60,000 nt of DNA from Nematostella vectensis. Lineage: Eukaryota > Cnidaria > Anthozoa > Actiniaria > Edwardsiidae. The position numbers were made by a program, and so were the translations under genes. Shown here one piece after another: positions 12,201 to 24,200 of this stretch; position 1 is the stretch's first letter, and each line of letters starts with the position of its first letter. The notes under the pieces are model-generated. The model made no database searches. It saw only the letters and a program-made list of their open reading frames with translations, and had not been told where the DNA came from. The DNA is taken from assembly GCF_932526225.1 (NCBI RefSeq), contig NC_064045.1, forward strand, positions 4,414,498 through 4,474,497, read 5' to 3'.

Positions 12201-15200
12201 ATCAATGGCTGGATAACTGGTCTGGCCGTTTGTCCCGCGATTGAAATTTCTTCCGTTCAGGAAAGCGCTGGTATCGCTGTCATGTGTAAAACTGCTGACC
12301 ATTACCAAGTTCAAGTAAAAACTTTGAAGTCTTAAATCCGATGAGTCGGAAAAATCTTTTCACAAAGTTTTAGGCATTCTTTTCCTTTTCGATACTTTTC
12401 TTAGAAGGTGCAAAGATATTGCATAATATCGGAAGAGTCAGTCACGGACAAGCGTGTGTGACCATTGATGCAGTCGTTAGTTGGGCTGTTAAGGCCTAGC
12501 AACGGCTAAACTAGAGCCTACCATTGCATACTTAGATCGAGACGCAGATATTCTGTTTATACGCCTTATTCTCATTCATCATTCACATATTCGTTGTTCA
12601 CATTCAGAATGTTTCCATGCTGCACCTCCTTCCATTTATACTTTATCTGTACCCCATTCATACTTTCTCTACCAGACGCTATCAATTCCCTTCAATTCCT
12701 TTCTCTACCCGATTTCCCTAGGCACAGACGCCACAGATGGCCCACGAATCCAGGAACTGATGGCGCGGTTACTGTGCAGTGAACGGGAACGAGACGCTGA
12801 GAGGCGGCGTGCGCAGGACTTGCAGCGGGACCTGGACGCGACACGGGTCAAGATGAGAGAGGAGCTGGAGTCAGCCCAGCAATCCCATCAGCGGGACATG
12901 GAGAAACTCAGCAACGACACCCTACAGGTAAGGGGACCTATGTGTGCCTGATTTTGGGAGGGCGTGACGAAGCATAGTAAACACCTACTGGTATGTGGAC
13001 AAGGGCACCGTTTTTTTGTTTTGAGGGGGGGGGGTGCCTTTGTTGATTTTGTAGCAGGGCGTGGCGAAGCTTAGTAAAGCCACCCTACTGGTATGGGGCA
13101 AGGGCACCGTTTTTTTTTTGGGGGGGGGGGTGCCTTTGTTGATTTTGTATCAGGGCGTGGTGAAGCTTAGTAAAGACACCCTACGGGTATAAGAATGAGA
13201 GAACTATTTTAGAGAGCATGACTTTGTTGATTTTAGCAGGGGGTGGAGAAACTCGGCGATAGGGATCGGGTATTATTGGGAAAGAGTGATTTGTTATAGA
13301 AAACGCTCCTTTGATGATGTTTTGCACTGAAATAGATATCTTAATTGCATTTACCCTACCTCTCCGTTTCTTGTTTCCTTCGCATTTTTACTGACCACAA
13401 AATAAACACGAAGTAATTATCCAAAAATATAGCTACTGGCTTACCAAATTCAATCGTAAAATCCAGAAGAATTGTAGAAAGGACGATACAAATTGATATT
13501 TTCAATGGTCTTGGGGCTCTTAGGATGAAAAAATGACGGCTGTCAGAGCCAATTTCAAGAATGTCGATCAACCACTCCTTTGTTATTGTTTGAGATTGAA
13601 AATCCATCGGTTTATTAGCAAGAAAAACTTTAAAATAAACACCCACGATTAACGGTTGATATCTTATTAACAATATTTGACGGTAAGTAGATCAGTTACT
13701 TGATTGAATTAGCCGATGAAAATTGATGTTTTGTGTGGGTTAGTATTCTGCGGGAGCATAACATGGCGGCGTGATTTGCCTTCTCTAATGAATCGTACAA
13801 CTGTGAGGAAGACTCGCATATGATGGTATTCATTTCCCTCTTAGGTAAGCGGTGCAGCCAAGACGCAGGGCGACGAGTTGCGTTTACGCCTGACTTCCCG
13901 CGTCATCACCCTTCAGTCAGACATCAGCGAGCTGAAGGCGGCGCACCATGCAGCGATAGAGAAGCTAAAAGCAAGGCATAAGAAGGAGTTAGAGGACGCC
14001 CGCAGGGAGGCCATACTGGAGACTTCCATGAGGCAGGCCATAGCGGAGGAGCCCTCCGAGGAGCTGAGCGCAACCATGAGTGATATGGAGAATGACATGA
14101 AAGACATGGTTGAAAGGTGAGAAAGGAAGGGGGGTGGGATGGGGCAGAAGGTAGTGGTAGAAGGTAGGGGGGGATACTGGAGGCTTCTGTGAGGTAGGCC
14201 ATAGGCGACGAGCTACCATGTGTGATATGGAGAATGACATGGAAGGGGGTGGGATGGGGTAGGTGGGAGGTAGGTAGGGGTAGAATGTAGGCACGGGGCA
14301 TACTGGAGGCTTCTGTGAGGCAGGCCATAGGGGTAGAGCTGAGCGCTACCATGAGTGATATGGAGAATAACAAAAGGACATGGTGGAAAGGTGAGGAGGA
14401 CGTGGGTGGGGTGAGAGTTTGAAGGTAGAAGCCAGAGGGGTTGGGGGAAACATACTGGAGTCCCCTGTCAGGTAGTCCATAGGAGTGGAGCTGAGCTACC
14501 ACGAGTGATATGAATGTCATGAAGGACATGATGGAAAGGTGAGGAGGACGTGGGTGGGTTGGGGTAGGAGGTAGCTAGGTAGGGGTAGAATGTAGGCATG
14601 GGGCATACTGGGGGCTTCTGAGGCAGGCCATAGGGGTAGAGCTGAGCGCTACCATGAGTGATATGGAGAATGACAGTGAGGGTGCAGTGAAGGTGAGGGA
14701 AAGGGAGTAGGGGGAGAGTCCGACGGTAGAAGTCAGAGGGTCTGGGGAAACATACTGGAGGCCTATGTCAGGCAGGCCATAGGGGAGGAGCAGAGCCCTA
14801 CCATGAATAAGAAGGACATGGTGAGGGGGAGGGGTCGGAGGGGCGGGTGGGAGGAAAGATTGAAAGGAATTCTAGAGGATGTTGTAAAGGGATATAAGAA
14901 CTCGAGGGTGAGACACAGTAGCCAAATGAAGTAGATATAGGAGAAAGGGGCTGAGATAGGGCTGGATGAGGGAAATAATAAAATCCCGTTGGATAGGAGA
15001 AGGGGGGAGAAGAGAAAGGTGTCAGTTATTACCGGCCAACAAGCGTCTCTTTAAGAACCCTGGGTTGTATTCGGGTGTATAGGTTCAAACGAGATACCAC
15101 CTTTGACCCTTGACGAGTACTCATAAGCATCGGCTAGCATCTCGTTTCTTTTTTGCCAGACCGCTAGTTTTTGTATGAATTTGTAGCAGCGAGCCATTTG

Positions 15201-18200
15201 GAAATCAATACGAGCACGGATAAAGAATTTGCACAAGCACTAGCCGGAAACTTCAAGCACATCGAAATTTCAGGGGATCATCCGGGGCCCCTCACCTTAG
15301 CCAATAATAATGCGCGATGTAAATTAAAACTGCGGACCCTTGCTCAGGTGTTTGAGTGCCTTTAAGATCGCATATAAAAATCGGAACAAATCAAGGCGAC
15401 AATTGATGCAGCGAGATATTACAGCCAATAGCACTTTGGGTCTCGGGTGCAGTGCCCCAATTTAGTCTACCATTACGTTATCGCTTATTAAGCCAGGCGG
15501 AGTGTTTGAACGTGCGCTAGCGTTGACAGCGAAGTGATTCGAGTATGTACTAATACACTAATTAAAAAATCTGACTTTTGCGGCTTGCAGAGCTGCTATA
15601 AAATCTTGAAAACCTGACTGAGAGGACTCAAAGAAAGGGTTGTAAATATTTGCTCGTTGTACATGGACTTCTTTCGAGGTATGGTTTTGTTTGATTGATA
15701 ATTCACATCTCTAACGTCACAAGCTGTGTTATTCAATGGTTCCTAGGAGGTGGCTTTTGTCCACCGAACAATACTTATCAGCCGGACCTATGCTCAATGT
15801 AAGATTTTCGTGCCCCATTCATGTGGTAAATACAAAAAAATACATAGATCTTAAATTTAGTGCATCCCAACTCGTTGTTTTATACGGAATAAGACATTTT
15901 CGTTACCTTATCCTCTTTTTTATATTAAGGAAACACAGGTAATGGAGACTCTTGCTTTTTGGGTGTCTGTCGCAGCGGTTCTCATCTCACGTATTAAAAC
16001 TTCTGATGACATAGATACGTTTATATAATGAGCCTAATTCCTTTTAAGTAGCCTCTCGAATAAACTCCATTTTTGCTTCGCGCTTTTGTACAATAGCTAA
16101 TTCTAATCCAGTTGCTAAAGGCTAATTCAAATATTGTCAATATAAAATTTAATATAAAACTGCTTTCTCGATATTTTTGTTCTCGCGTCTACTCCAGATG
16201 ACATAGATATGCTGTATAATGGAACTAATTCGTATTAAATAGCTTCTCGATTCAGTGCTCTCTCTACACTCCTAACGCTCTTCTGTGCAAGAGCTAATTC
16301 TTATCCTTCAGGTGTCAAAACCAAATATAAACATTGTCAATACAACACTTAGTCGCAGTCGCGAATCTCGCGCGTATTTCTGTTCGCGCGTCTTTTGCCG
16401 AGGTCTGCAAAGTGTCCGTCATCTCGTTCCGTTCTTGTTTTGGGGTTGTAGTTTATCTTTGTGTAGTTTCGGTCTTGCTTTTCTCGCAGTTTGACATTGA
16501 TTCCTGGTGTTATCGCCAGGATGTACCGAAACAATCCTAAATATGCACCCTGTGTTATCCCTTCAGCTGAAAATCGATACCTCTCGCCCGGCATGAGTTC
16601 TGGACAAACTAAACTCTCGCCCGATAGCACCGTCATACTGCCACTCCAATGTTTTCTCAAACCCACGCATCTTTCGTACATTTTCAAGGTTCACTGCCAT
16701 CGATAATGTATTCCGAGTGAATAATAGATCGATTTGAAAGGCCCTTAGATCAAACAGGGGCTGTCTAGTGCTGAGAAATCGGGTTCGTTTCCGCACCGAG
16801 CGTTACGTGTTTGAAGATCTTGGAGAAATCTCATAATGGTAACGGTTTCAAGCCGTAAATATGTTCGCTGGATGCCGTAGATTTGAACTTGAGGAGAAAA
16901 GCTCTGTTCACTGCGAACTCCTGAGCTCAGAGGTGAGTCGTTGTAGCACTCAAACTAGCGAGCCATCCTGTCATCTACTACACCGTAGACTTCACCCTTC
17001 TCTTCCGAACCTCTCAGATATCCCTTAAATCGGCGAATTTCGGGCCGCGTTTGCTGACAATTGGAGTTAATCTGCTGAAAGATTTTAACAGAACAGTAAC
17101 AGCATTCAACGAGAGCAGATTTGACCTTCGGTATAAAACCATAACCACAACAATGTAAAGCCCATAGAACGATCAATAGCGCAAATCAATCACTTCCTAT
17201 TCTATTTCCTCGATAATTGAAGTCCCATCTTCTAAACTAACATAGGGATTTGGGGATTTAAGCCGCTATTGTAGCCAAACTAGCATTCTTCTCGCATGAG
17301 TTTTTTTTGTTTTCAATTTGTCATGCAGAGAAATCGAGCTCGTGATAAAAACCTACTCATGTTTCTTCTAGCGTTTGTTATCTCCCCTTTTTTGCCCCTG
17401 CAAGGTTACAGGACGCTGTATTTAATACTTGCCCAAAGTTCAAGCCCCTTTTCAACAAGTTCCGATATCCCATATCGTGACAAAAATAAAACAAACTTGC
17501 CTCTTTGGGACGGTCACGCATTCTCTCTGTACATCCGTCACGCGATGATTACATACTTGTAAATTATGTTCGGATTTCGAATTATTCGTTCCGACTGCTT
17601 TGCGAAAATTCTCGGGATGTTTTAAGCGTGGTTTTAACTGTGTATTCTCTGTAGACGTGTGTAGTTTACTAGACGGCAGCTGTGCGTACAATGCGAGCAA
17701 TGAATTCTTCACCTCATATCGAAACAATTTGAAATTTTTGTTAAGTAAATTAACAGTAATCTGTCGCACGAGTTTTTATGTATGTTAGTATACATCGATT
17801 TTTAGCAGCTCCACCAGATTAAACTCGTTTAATATGGATAACAGTTAACATTTGCGAAAGATTATGTTAAACGACAAGCGAAAACATTTTCAGATGAAAT
17901 AATATTTTTAATTTATTTATTTTTCGGTTCCCGACAAAGCCTTCGTTATTACCGGTTTTTGTCGTTAGTGCCCTCAATAACGAAAATTGAATGTGTTTTC
18001 CTGCCATTATAGCCTTTCATTAAATCGTGACCATCACATCCCCCTTGGTTTACCTAAGATTATCACATGACTTGTCCCCATTCCCTCTTGGTTTACCTAA
18101 GATTATCACATGACTTGTCCCCATTCTCTCTTGGTTTACCTAAGATTATCACATGACTTGTCCCCATTCTCCCTTGGTTTACCTAAGATTATCACATGAC

Positions 18201-21200
18201 TTGTCCCCATTCTCTCTTGGTTTACCTAAGATTATCACATGACTTGTCCCCATTCTCCCTTGGTTTACCTAAGATTATCACATGACTTGTCCCCATTCTC
18301 CCTTGGTTTACCTAAGATTATCACATGACTTGTCCCCATTCTCCCTTGGTTTACCTAAGATTATCACATGACTTGTACCCATTCTCTCTTGGTTTACCTA
18401 AGATTATCACATGACTTGTCCTCATTCTCTCTTGGTTTACCTAAGATTATCACATGACTTGTCCCCATTCTCTCTTGGTTTACCTAAGATTATCACATGA
18501 CTTGTCCCCATTCTCTCTTGGTTTACCTAAGATTATCACATGACTTGTCCCCATTCTCCCTTGGTTTACCTAAGATTATCACATGACTTGTCCCCATTCT
18601 CCCTTGCTTTACCTAAGATTATCACATGACTTGTCCCCATTCTCCCTTGGTTTACCTAAGATTATCACATGATTTGTCCCCATTCTCCCTTGGTTTACCT
18701 AAGATTATCACATGACTTGTCCCCATTCTCCCTTGGTTTACCTAAGATTATCACATGACTTGTCCCCATTCTCTCTTGGTTTACCTAAGATTATCACATG
18801 ACTTGTCCCCATTCTCCCTTGGTTTACCTAAGATTATCACATGACTTGTCCCCATTCTCTCTTGGTTTACCTAAGATTATCACATGACTTGTCCCCATTC
18901 TCCCTTGGTTAACCTAAGACGACGCATGACTCTGTTAAGCTGGGAACATCATGTGACTCTCCCCATTCTCTCCCGTTAGGTACGAAGCCCAGATGGAGGT
19001 CCTAAAGCAGACCCATCATCGGGAGATCGAGAAACTGAAAAGAACAAGTGACAGTCGCCATGGAGACCAGGCGGAAGTGGAGCAGCTGCAATGCGAGATG
19101 GGCGAAATGAGCGCTAAGTACATGGAGGAGATCGAACAGCTCAAGATACGCCACGCAGAGGAACTAGACCAACTGAAAAAGGTGGGGTACCTCGTGCGCA
19201 CACGTGATTATTAGATATCACGTGATTATTTGGTTGCTATCACGTGATTGAACAGCTCAAGATACGCCACGCAGAGGAACTGGACCAACTAAAAAATGAG
19301 GTATCACTTGCAAGCATGATTATTGGTTTGTTATCACGTGATAATTGTGTTGTAATCACGTGATCCAACAGCTCAAGATACGCCACGCAGAGAAACTGGA
19401 CCAACCGAAAGGAGGAGTAACACGTTCACGCACGTGATCATTAAATTGTTATCACGTGATGTTTGTTGGTGTTTGAACCCTATAAAGCCAAATGGAGGTT
19501 AAAAAAAACTTTTTAGATCCAACATTTTCCAGTGTAGTTAAAACTTCAAATTTGATTTAGCCTTTTTTTTCCTTTGTACAATTTTTTCGCCTGCGCATGT
19601 GCCAACCTATTTTGCCTGTTGATAGTGACATTTTATGCCTGTTTAAGGACATGGCCTCAGTGATCCAGGCGTCTGTTGGTAACTGCAGTACTCCCAGTAA
19701 AGACGCTGATGGCACAGCCCAGCTAAAGGCACGCGTACGGGAACTTGAGGAAGAGTTAGACGAGCTGAATGCCAAGTACGACAAAGAGCTCCGGATCCAG
19801 CGAGTGAGTGGCTAGAGGGGGGCGGCTTGGCGGCTATCATGTATGCATTTGCACCCGGAACGGCAGATAAAAAGCCTTAGTTTACCCTAGTGCTACTGAA
19901 AGTCAACTTTGATGTGATTGGTCCATTCCGTTATCCACAGGATGCCCAGCAGAAGGAACTTGATCAGATTCGCGTTGACATGATGACGGTGATTCAGGCC
20001 ATCAAGTCACAGAAGTACGACCTCGAGCCTGACGAGGAACAGCTAGAGCAAGTCAGGCGGGATTATGAGGAGCAGATCGCCCGGCTACAGGAGGAGCACC
20101 AGGCGGAACTCAGACTGCTAGGAGGTGCTCCCACCGTCACTGTCACCTCGGTAAGTGGGGACCCCACCCAGACCCCTCCTAAGCACGGCGGCATTTTTCG
20201 GGCTGCACGACAAAAGCACGACACAGATCCAAACGTCGAGCTTTTGGTGTGCCAAATCGAATGCCGAATTTGTTTTGATTTGTATAGCAGACACTCCTTT
20301 TTAAATCAAGCGAAAACTCTCGGAGGAAATTCGTTTTGTGGGATGTATAAATTAATGTTAAATGTGTTTGGATCGATACACAAGTAACTTGCTGTAAAAC
20401 TTACCCGCTTGAAATATAGAAACGAGTCCGTTTAATTGAAACTAGTTAAATTTGAGTTGAAATATGGAAGTAGTTTTCTTTTTAGTAGTTATCGTCGGTT
20501 TTGCCATATTCCTTCCGCAATCTTACACACTACTTGTCACTTTAAGGAGCCTCCTGGCAAAACCAGCCAGCATTGCTGCCGCTGTACGTTTTTTTTTTTT
20601 TGGCGCGATCTGAAGCTCTTCTTGTCACTTGTCCCGGTCAGGAGCCTGAAGACGAGTCCCAGCAGGCCGAGCGCATCCGGGACCTTGAGCATGAAGTCAG
20701 GCGCCTGCGCAGTAAGTACGAGTCTGAGCTTGCGCAAAAGGACAACAAGCACGAGGAGGACATGAATCAACTCAAGCTCGACATGATGGTGGCGATACAA
20801 GTCGCACGTAGCGGGAACGCCTCCCCAGAGGAGGTCACTGAGAAGGGAGGCGAGAGTCAGGAGAATGCCATTCAGGCTGGCATGAAGTTATCATTAGAGG
20901 TAGTTAAACACGGTTAATTAGAGGGGAGGGGAGCCTCAGGGGAATGTCATAGAGGCTGACATTAAATTATTACTAGAGGTGATTAAACATGGTTAATAAG
21001 GGGGGAGGGGATCGTCAGGAAAATGTCATACAGGCTGGCATGAAGTTATCAGAAGTTCTTAGTAGACATTGCAACAGCGAGAGAGGGACAGGGGAGGGAA
21101 GAGTCTTAGACATGGTCATATTTAGAGGGGAAGGGAGAGTCAGAGGTTTACTCTGGTATAATCGGGGACATTGCGGACATGGTGCGAACGTATCCCTAGA

Positions 21201-24200
21201 AGTAAGCAGACATGTTTACTCAGAGGGGAAGGGGGAGTCAGACAGAGGTCAGACAGAGGTCACTTAGAGGGGAGGGAAGAGTCATTGACATTGTCAGAGA
21301 CAGGGTCACTTAGAGTCATAGACATAGACATTGTCAGAGACAGGTTCACTTAGAGGGGAGTGTAAACTGTATATGGTTAATGGAAGGGGAGGAAAGAAGA
21401 AGAGAAGTTTTCAGCGATATTGTACTCTCACATTTTCATGTGAATAAGTTTTTTTTCTCAAATGAGAAAAAAATGACTGCTCAGAAGGTTATACCATTCC
21501 AACTTTGTTTTCTTGCTTTATTGTACTATGATGTCCTGAGAAACAGGAAAACTTGCCTGTGTTTTGTAACATCGTTTTTTCTTAAGGCGGCCTTGCGAAG
21601 GGTCAAAGAACTTGAGGAGGAGAACGCAAAAATCCGTAAACAGTCTGCCGAAGAGAAAGATGAGCTAGAGAAGTCTGTCAAGAGACAAGAAGCTGCCACC
21701 ATGTTCGGACTCCGGCGGAACGAGGAAATGAGCAACAAGATTTACCGGATGCAGAAAGAAATAGAAGACATTGACAGAAAATACATGCGCGAGATTAACA
21801 TGTACAAGGTATGCAATGGGTTGTTGATGAGAGGAGAGTTTTTGTTTAGCCCTACTCATTCACACGTTTGTGTACGAATCATGCAACGTCGAAGTCACAA
21901 TATTAAACCAAGGTTTGACGCCTTATTTATGAAATTCAATTGAAAATATTCCCAAAATTAGGCGATGGAAATGATGTTATTTTACACTTGGTAGTTTTGC
22001 TAGGATGCCACAAAATGGTGTCTGCCAGACACTCTTGAAACAACACGCGCATAACAAGGTAGAATTAGTAGACATAAAAATACATGCGCGAGATTTATGT
22101 ATACACGGTATGGGGCGAGCTATTGACGAGAAGAGCAATAGATAGCCTGCTGGCAGGCGGTACTCGGTGTTATAATCGCGGAAAACCTTCTCCCTTCGGT
22201 GATCCGGCCCTCGCCATCTCGTAATTTAGGTCGCGTGGTCCCTGGGGGCGAGCGCAAAAAAAACGGACGCAGGGCAGGGGGGAGAGGAGAGAGAAGATAT
22301 CGAAGACATGATTGGCATGGGATCGAATGCATGGCGAGAGACATGACGGGAAAGCGTGACTTGACGTTTTCAATAAGCAAATTTAACATCAAATAATGCG
22401 GAAAATTCCCCAAAGTACTTAGTGAGTAATATCAAACATATTGAAGGCGACTTTTTGTAATGTCATTGAAATTTGAGCTTTTCGTCCCTGAGCTCAAACA
22501 TAGCGCAAGGATCATCAAAGAAAAATTTTCTTAAAAAGCCAAAATCTTGGTATATGCATTTTGGCCTCACGTTATTTGTGTTTTGAAAAGGGAAAAATCA
22601 GTCCAGAATACAAGGAACTGATTGTCATTGTAAGAAATTGTATCTTCTTTCTCCATCTCTTCGAAGTGCGCGTCTTCAGTGTTGTTCCGTCATGTCTGCG
22701 CGAGATCAACAAGGTATCAGCGAGTAAACTTGCTAGTGGGCTATGCTTTATTTATAGAATATTGTTTCCTTGCAAGCGAGTATTCACTGAATTGACTCGT
22801 CTCTTGACAAAAAAAAAACTTGAACGGTAAAGAAAACGCACTGACTGTTTTTTTCTCGATCAAGATACGTTTAAGGACGATAAAGAATCGAGAGAGTCAA
22901 CAGGGAGCGGGTTATTAGCCATGAGATATTTAACCCAATGCGTTCTAGCGAGAGAAATAGTAAGCAGGGACTCGATCATGAGCGAGTACTGAGCGAGTTT
23001 AACCTAGTGCCGTGTGTTTTGTCTCGTTCAGGACGCGTTCGAGCGCGAGAAAGAGTCAACAGGGACTCGATCATGAGCGAGTACTGAGCGAGTTTTAACC
23101 TAGTGCCGTGTGTTTTGTCCCGTTCAGGACGCGTTTGAGCGCGAGAAAGAGTCCAAGAACCAGGAGGGCGACTCGCCAGACCTGTCGTCGGATTACGAGG
23201 ACCTGAAGCTAGAGATGGACGAGCTCAAACTCAGGATGGAGGACATGGAGGTGAGCGAACATCAAGCGCGCAAGGAAATTTATTTCAGTTTGAGTTATGG
23301 AAGTTCAAGTTAGTTGGGAGTTCGAGTTATCGGGAGCTTGAGCCATCAGGAGTTCGAGTTATCGTGGAGTTCGAGTTATCAGGAATTCGGGTTATCAGGG
23401 AGTTCGAGTTTTCGGGAGTTCGGTTATCGGGGAGTTCGAGTTATCAGGCAGTTCAAGTTATCGTGGAGTTCGAGTTATCAAGAGATCGAGTTATCGTGGA
23501 GTTCGAGTTATCAAGAGTTCGAGTTATCTGGTGTTCGAGTTATCTGGTGTTCGAGTTATCTGGTGTTCGAGTTATCTGGAGCTCGAGTTATCTGGAGTTC
23601 GAGTTATCAGGGAGTTCGAGTTATCAGGGAGTTCGAGTTATCAGGGAGTTCGAGTTATCAGGGAGTTCGAGTTATCAGGGAGTTCGAGTTATCAGGGAGT
23701 TCGAGTTATCAGGGAGTTCGAGTTATCTGGGAGTTCGAGTTATCAGGGAGTTCGAGTTATCAGGGAGTTCGAGTTATCTGGGAGTTCGAGTTATCTGGGA
23801 GTTCGAGTTATCTGGGAGTTCGAGTTATCTGGAGTTCGAGTTATCTGGAGTTCGAGTTATCTGGAGTTCGAGTTGTAGGAGAGTGCGAGTTGTCGGAGAG
23901 TGCGAGTTGTCGGAGAGTGCGAGTTGTCGGAGAGTGCGAGTTGTCGGGGAGTGCGAGTTGTCGGGGAGTGCAAGTTGTCGGGGAGTGCGAGTTGTCGGGG
24001 AGTGCGAGTTGTCGGAGAGTGCGAGTTGTCGGAGAGTGCGAGTTGTCGGAGAGTGCGAGTTGTCGGAGAGTTCGAGTTGTCGGAGAGTTTTTTTTTTCGG
24101 TAAAATGCAGATGTAAGGGTAGAAATATGTAGAACATAATTTGAAGAGAAACAGATATCACATTAGAAAGAAGTCATGCTAAAAAAATAGATATTACCGG

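Noticed and set aside
13924-14529. 201-codon minus-strand Pro/Ser-rich frame
   Set aside because: Arises from the tandem G-rich exon 10 copies read in reverse.
18045-18930. CRISPR-like regular array
   Set aside because: The 43-bp units are directly adjacent with no unique spacers; it is a minisatellite in an animal intron.
23314-24132. Long overlapping open frames rich in SSSYQGVRVI-type repeats on both strands
   Set aside because: They are the translated 16-17-bp minisatellite, open in several frames and with no splice or start context.
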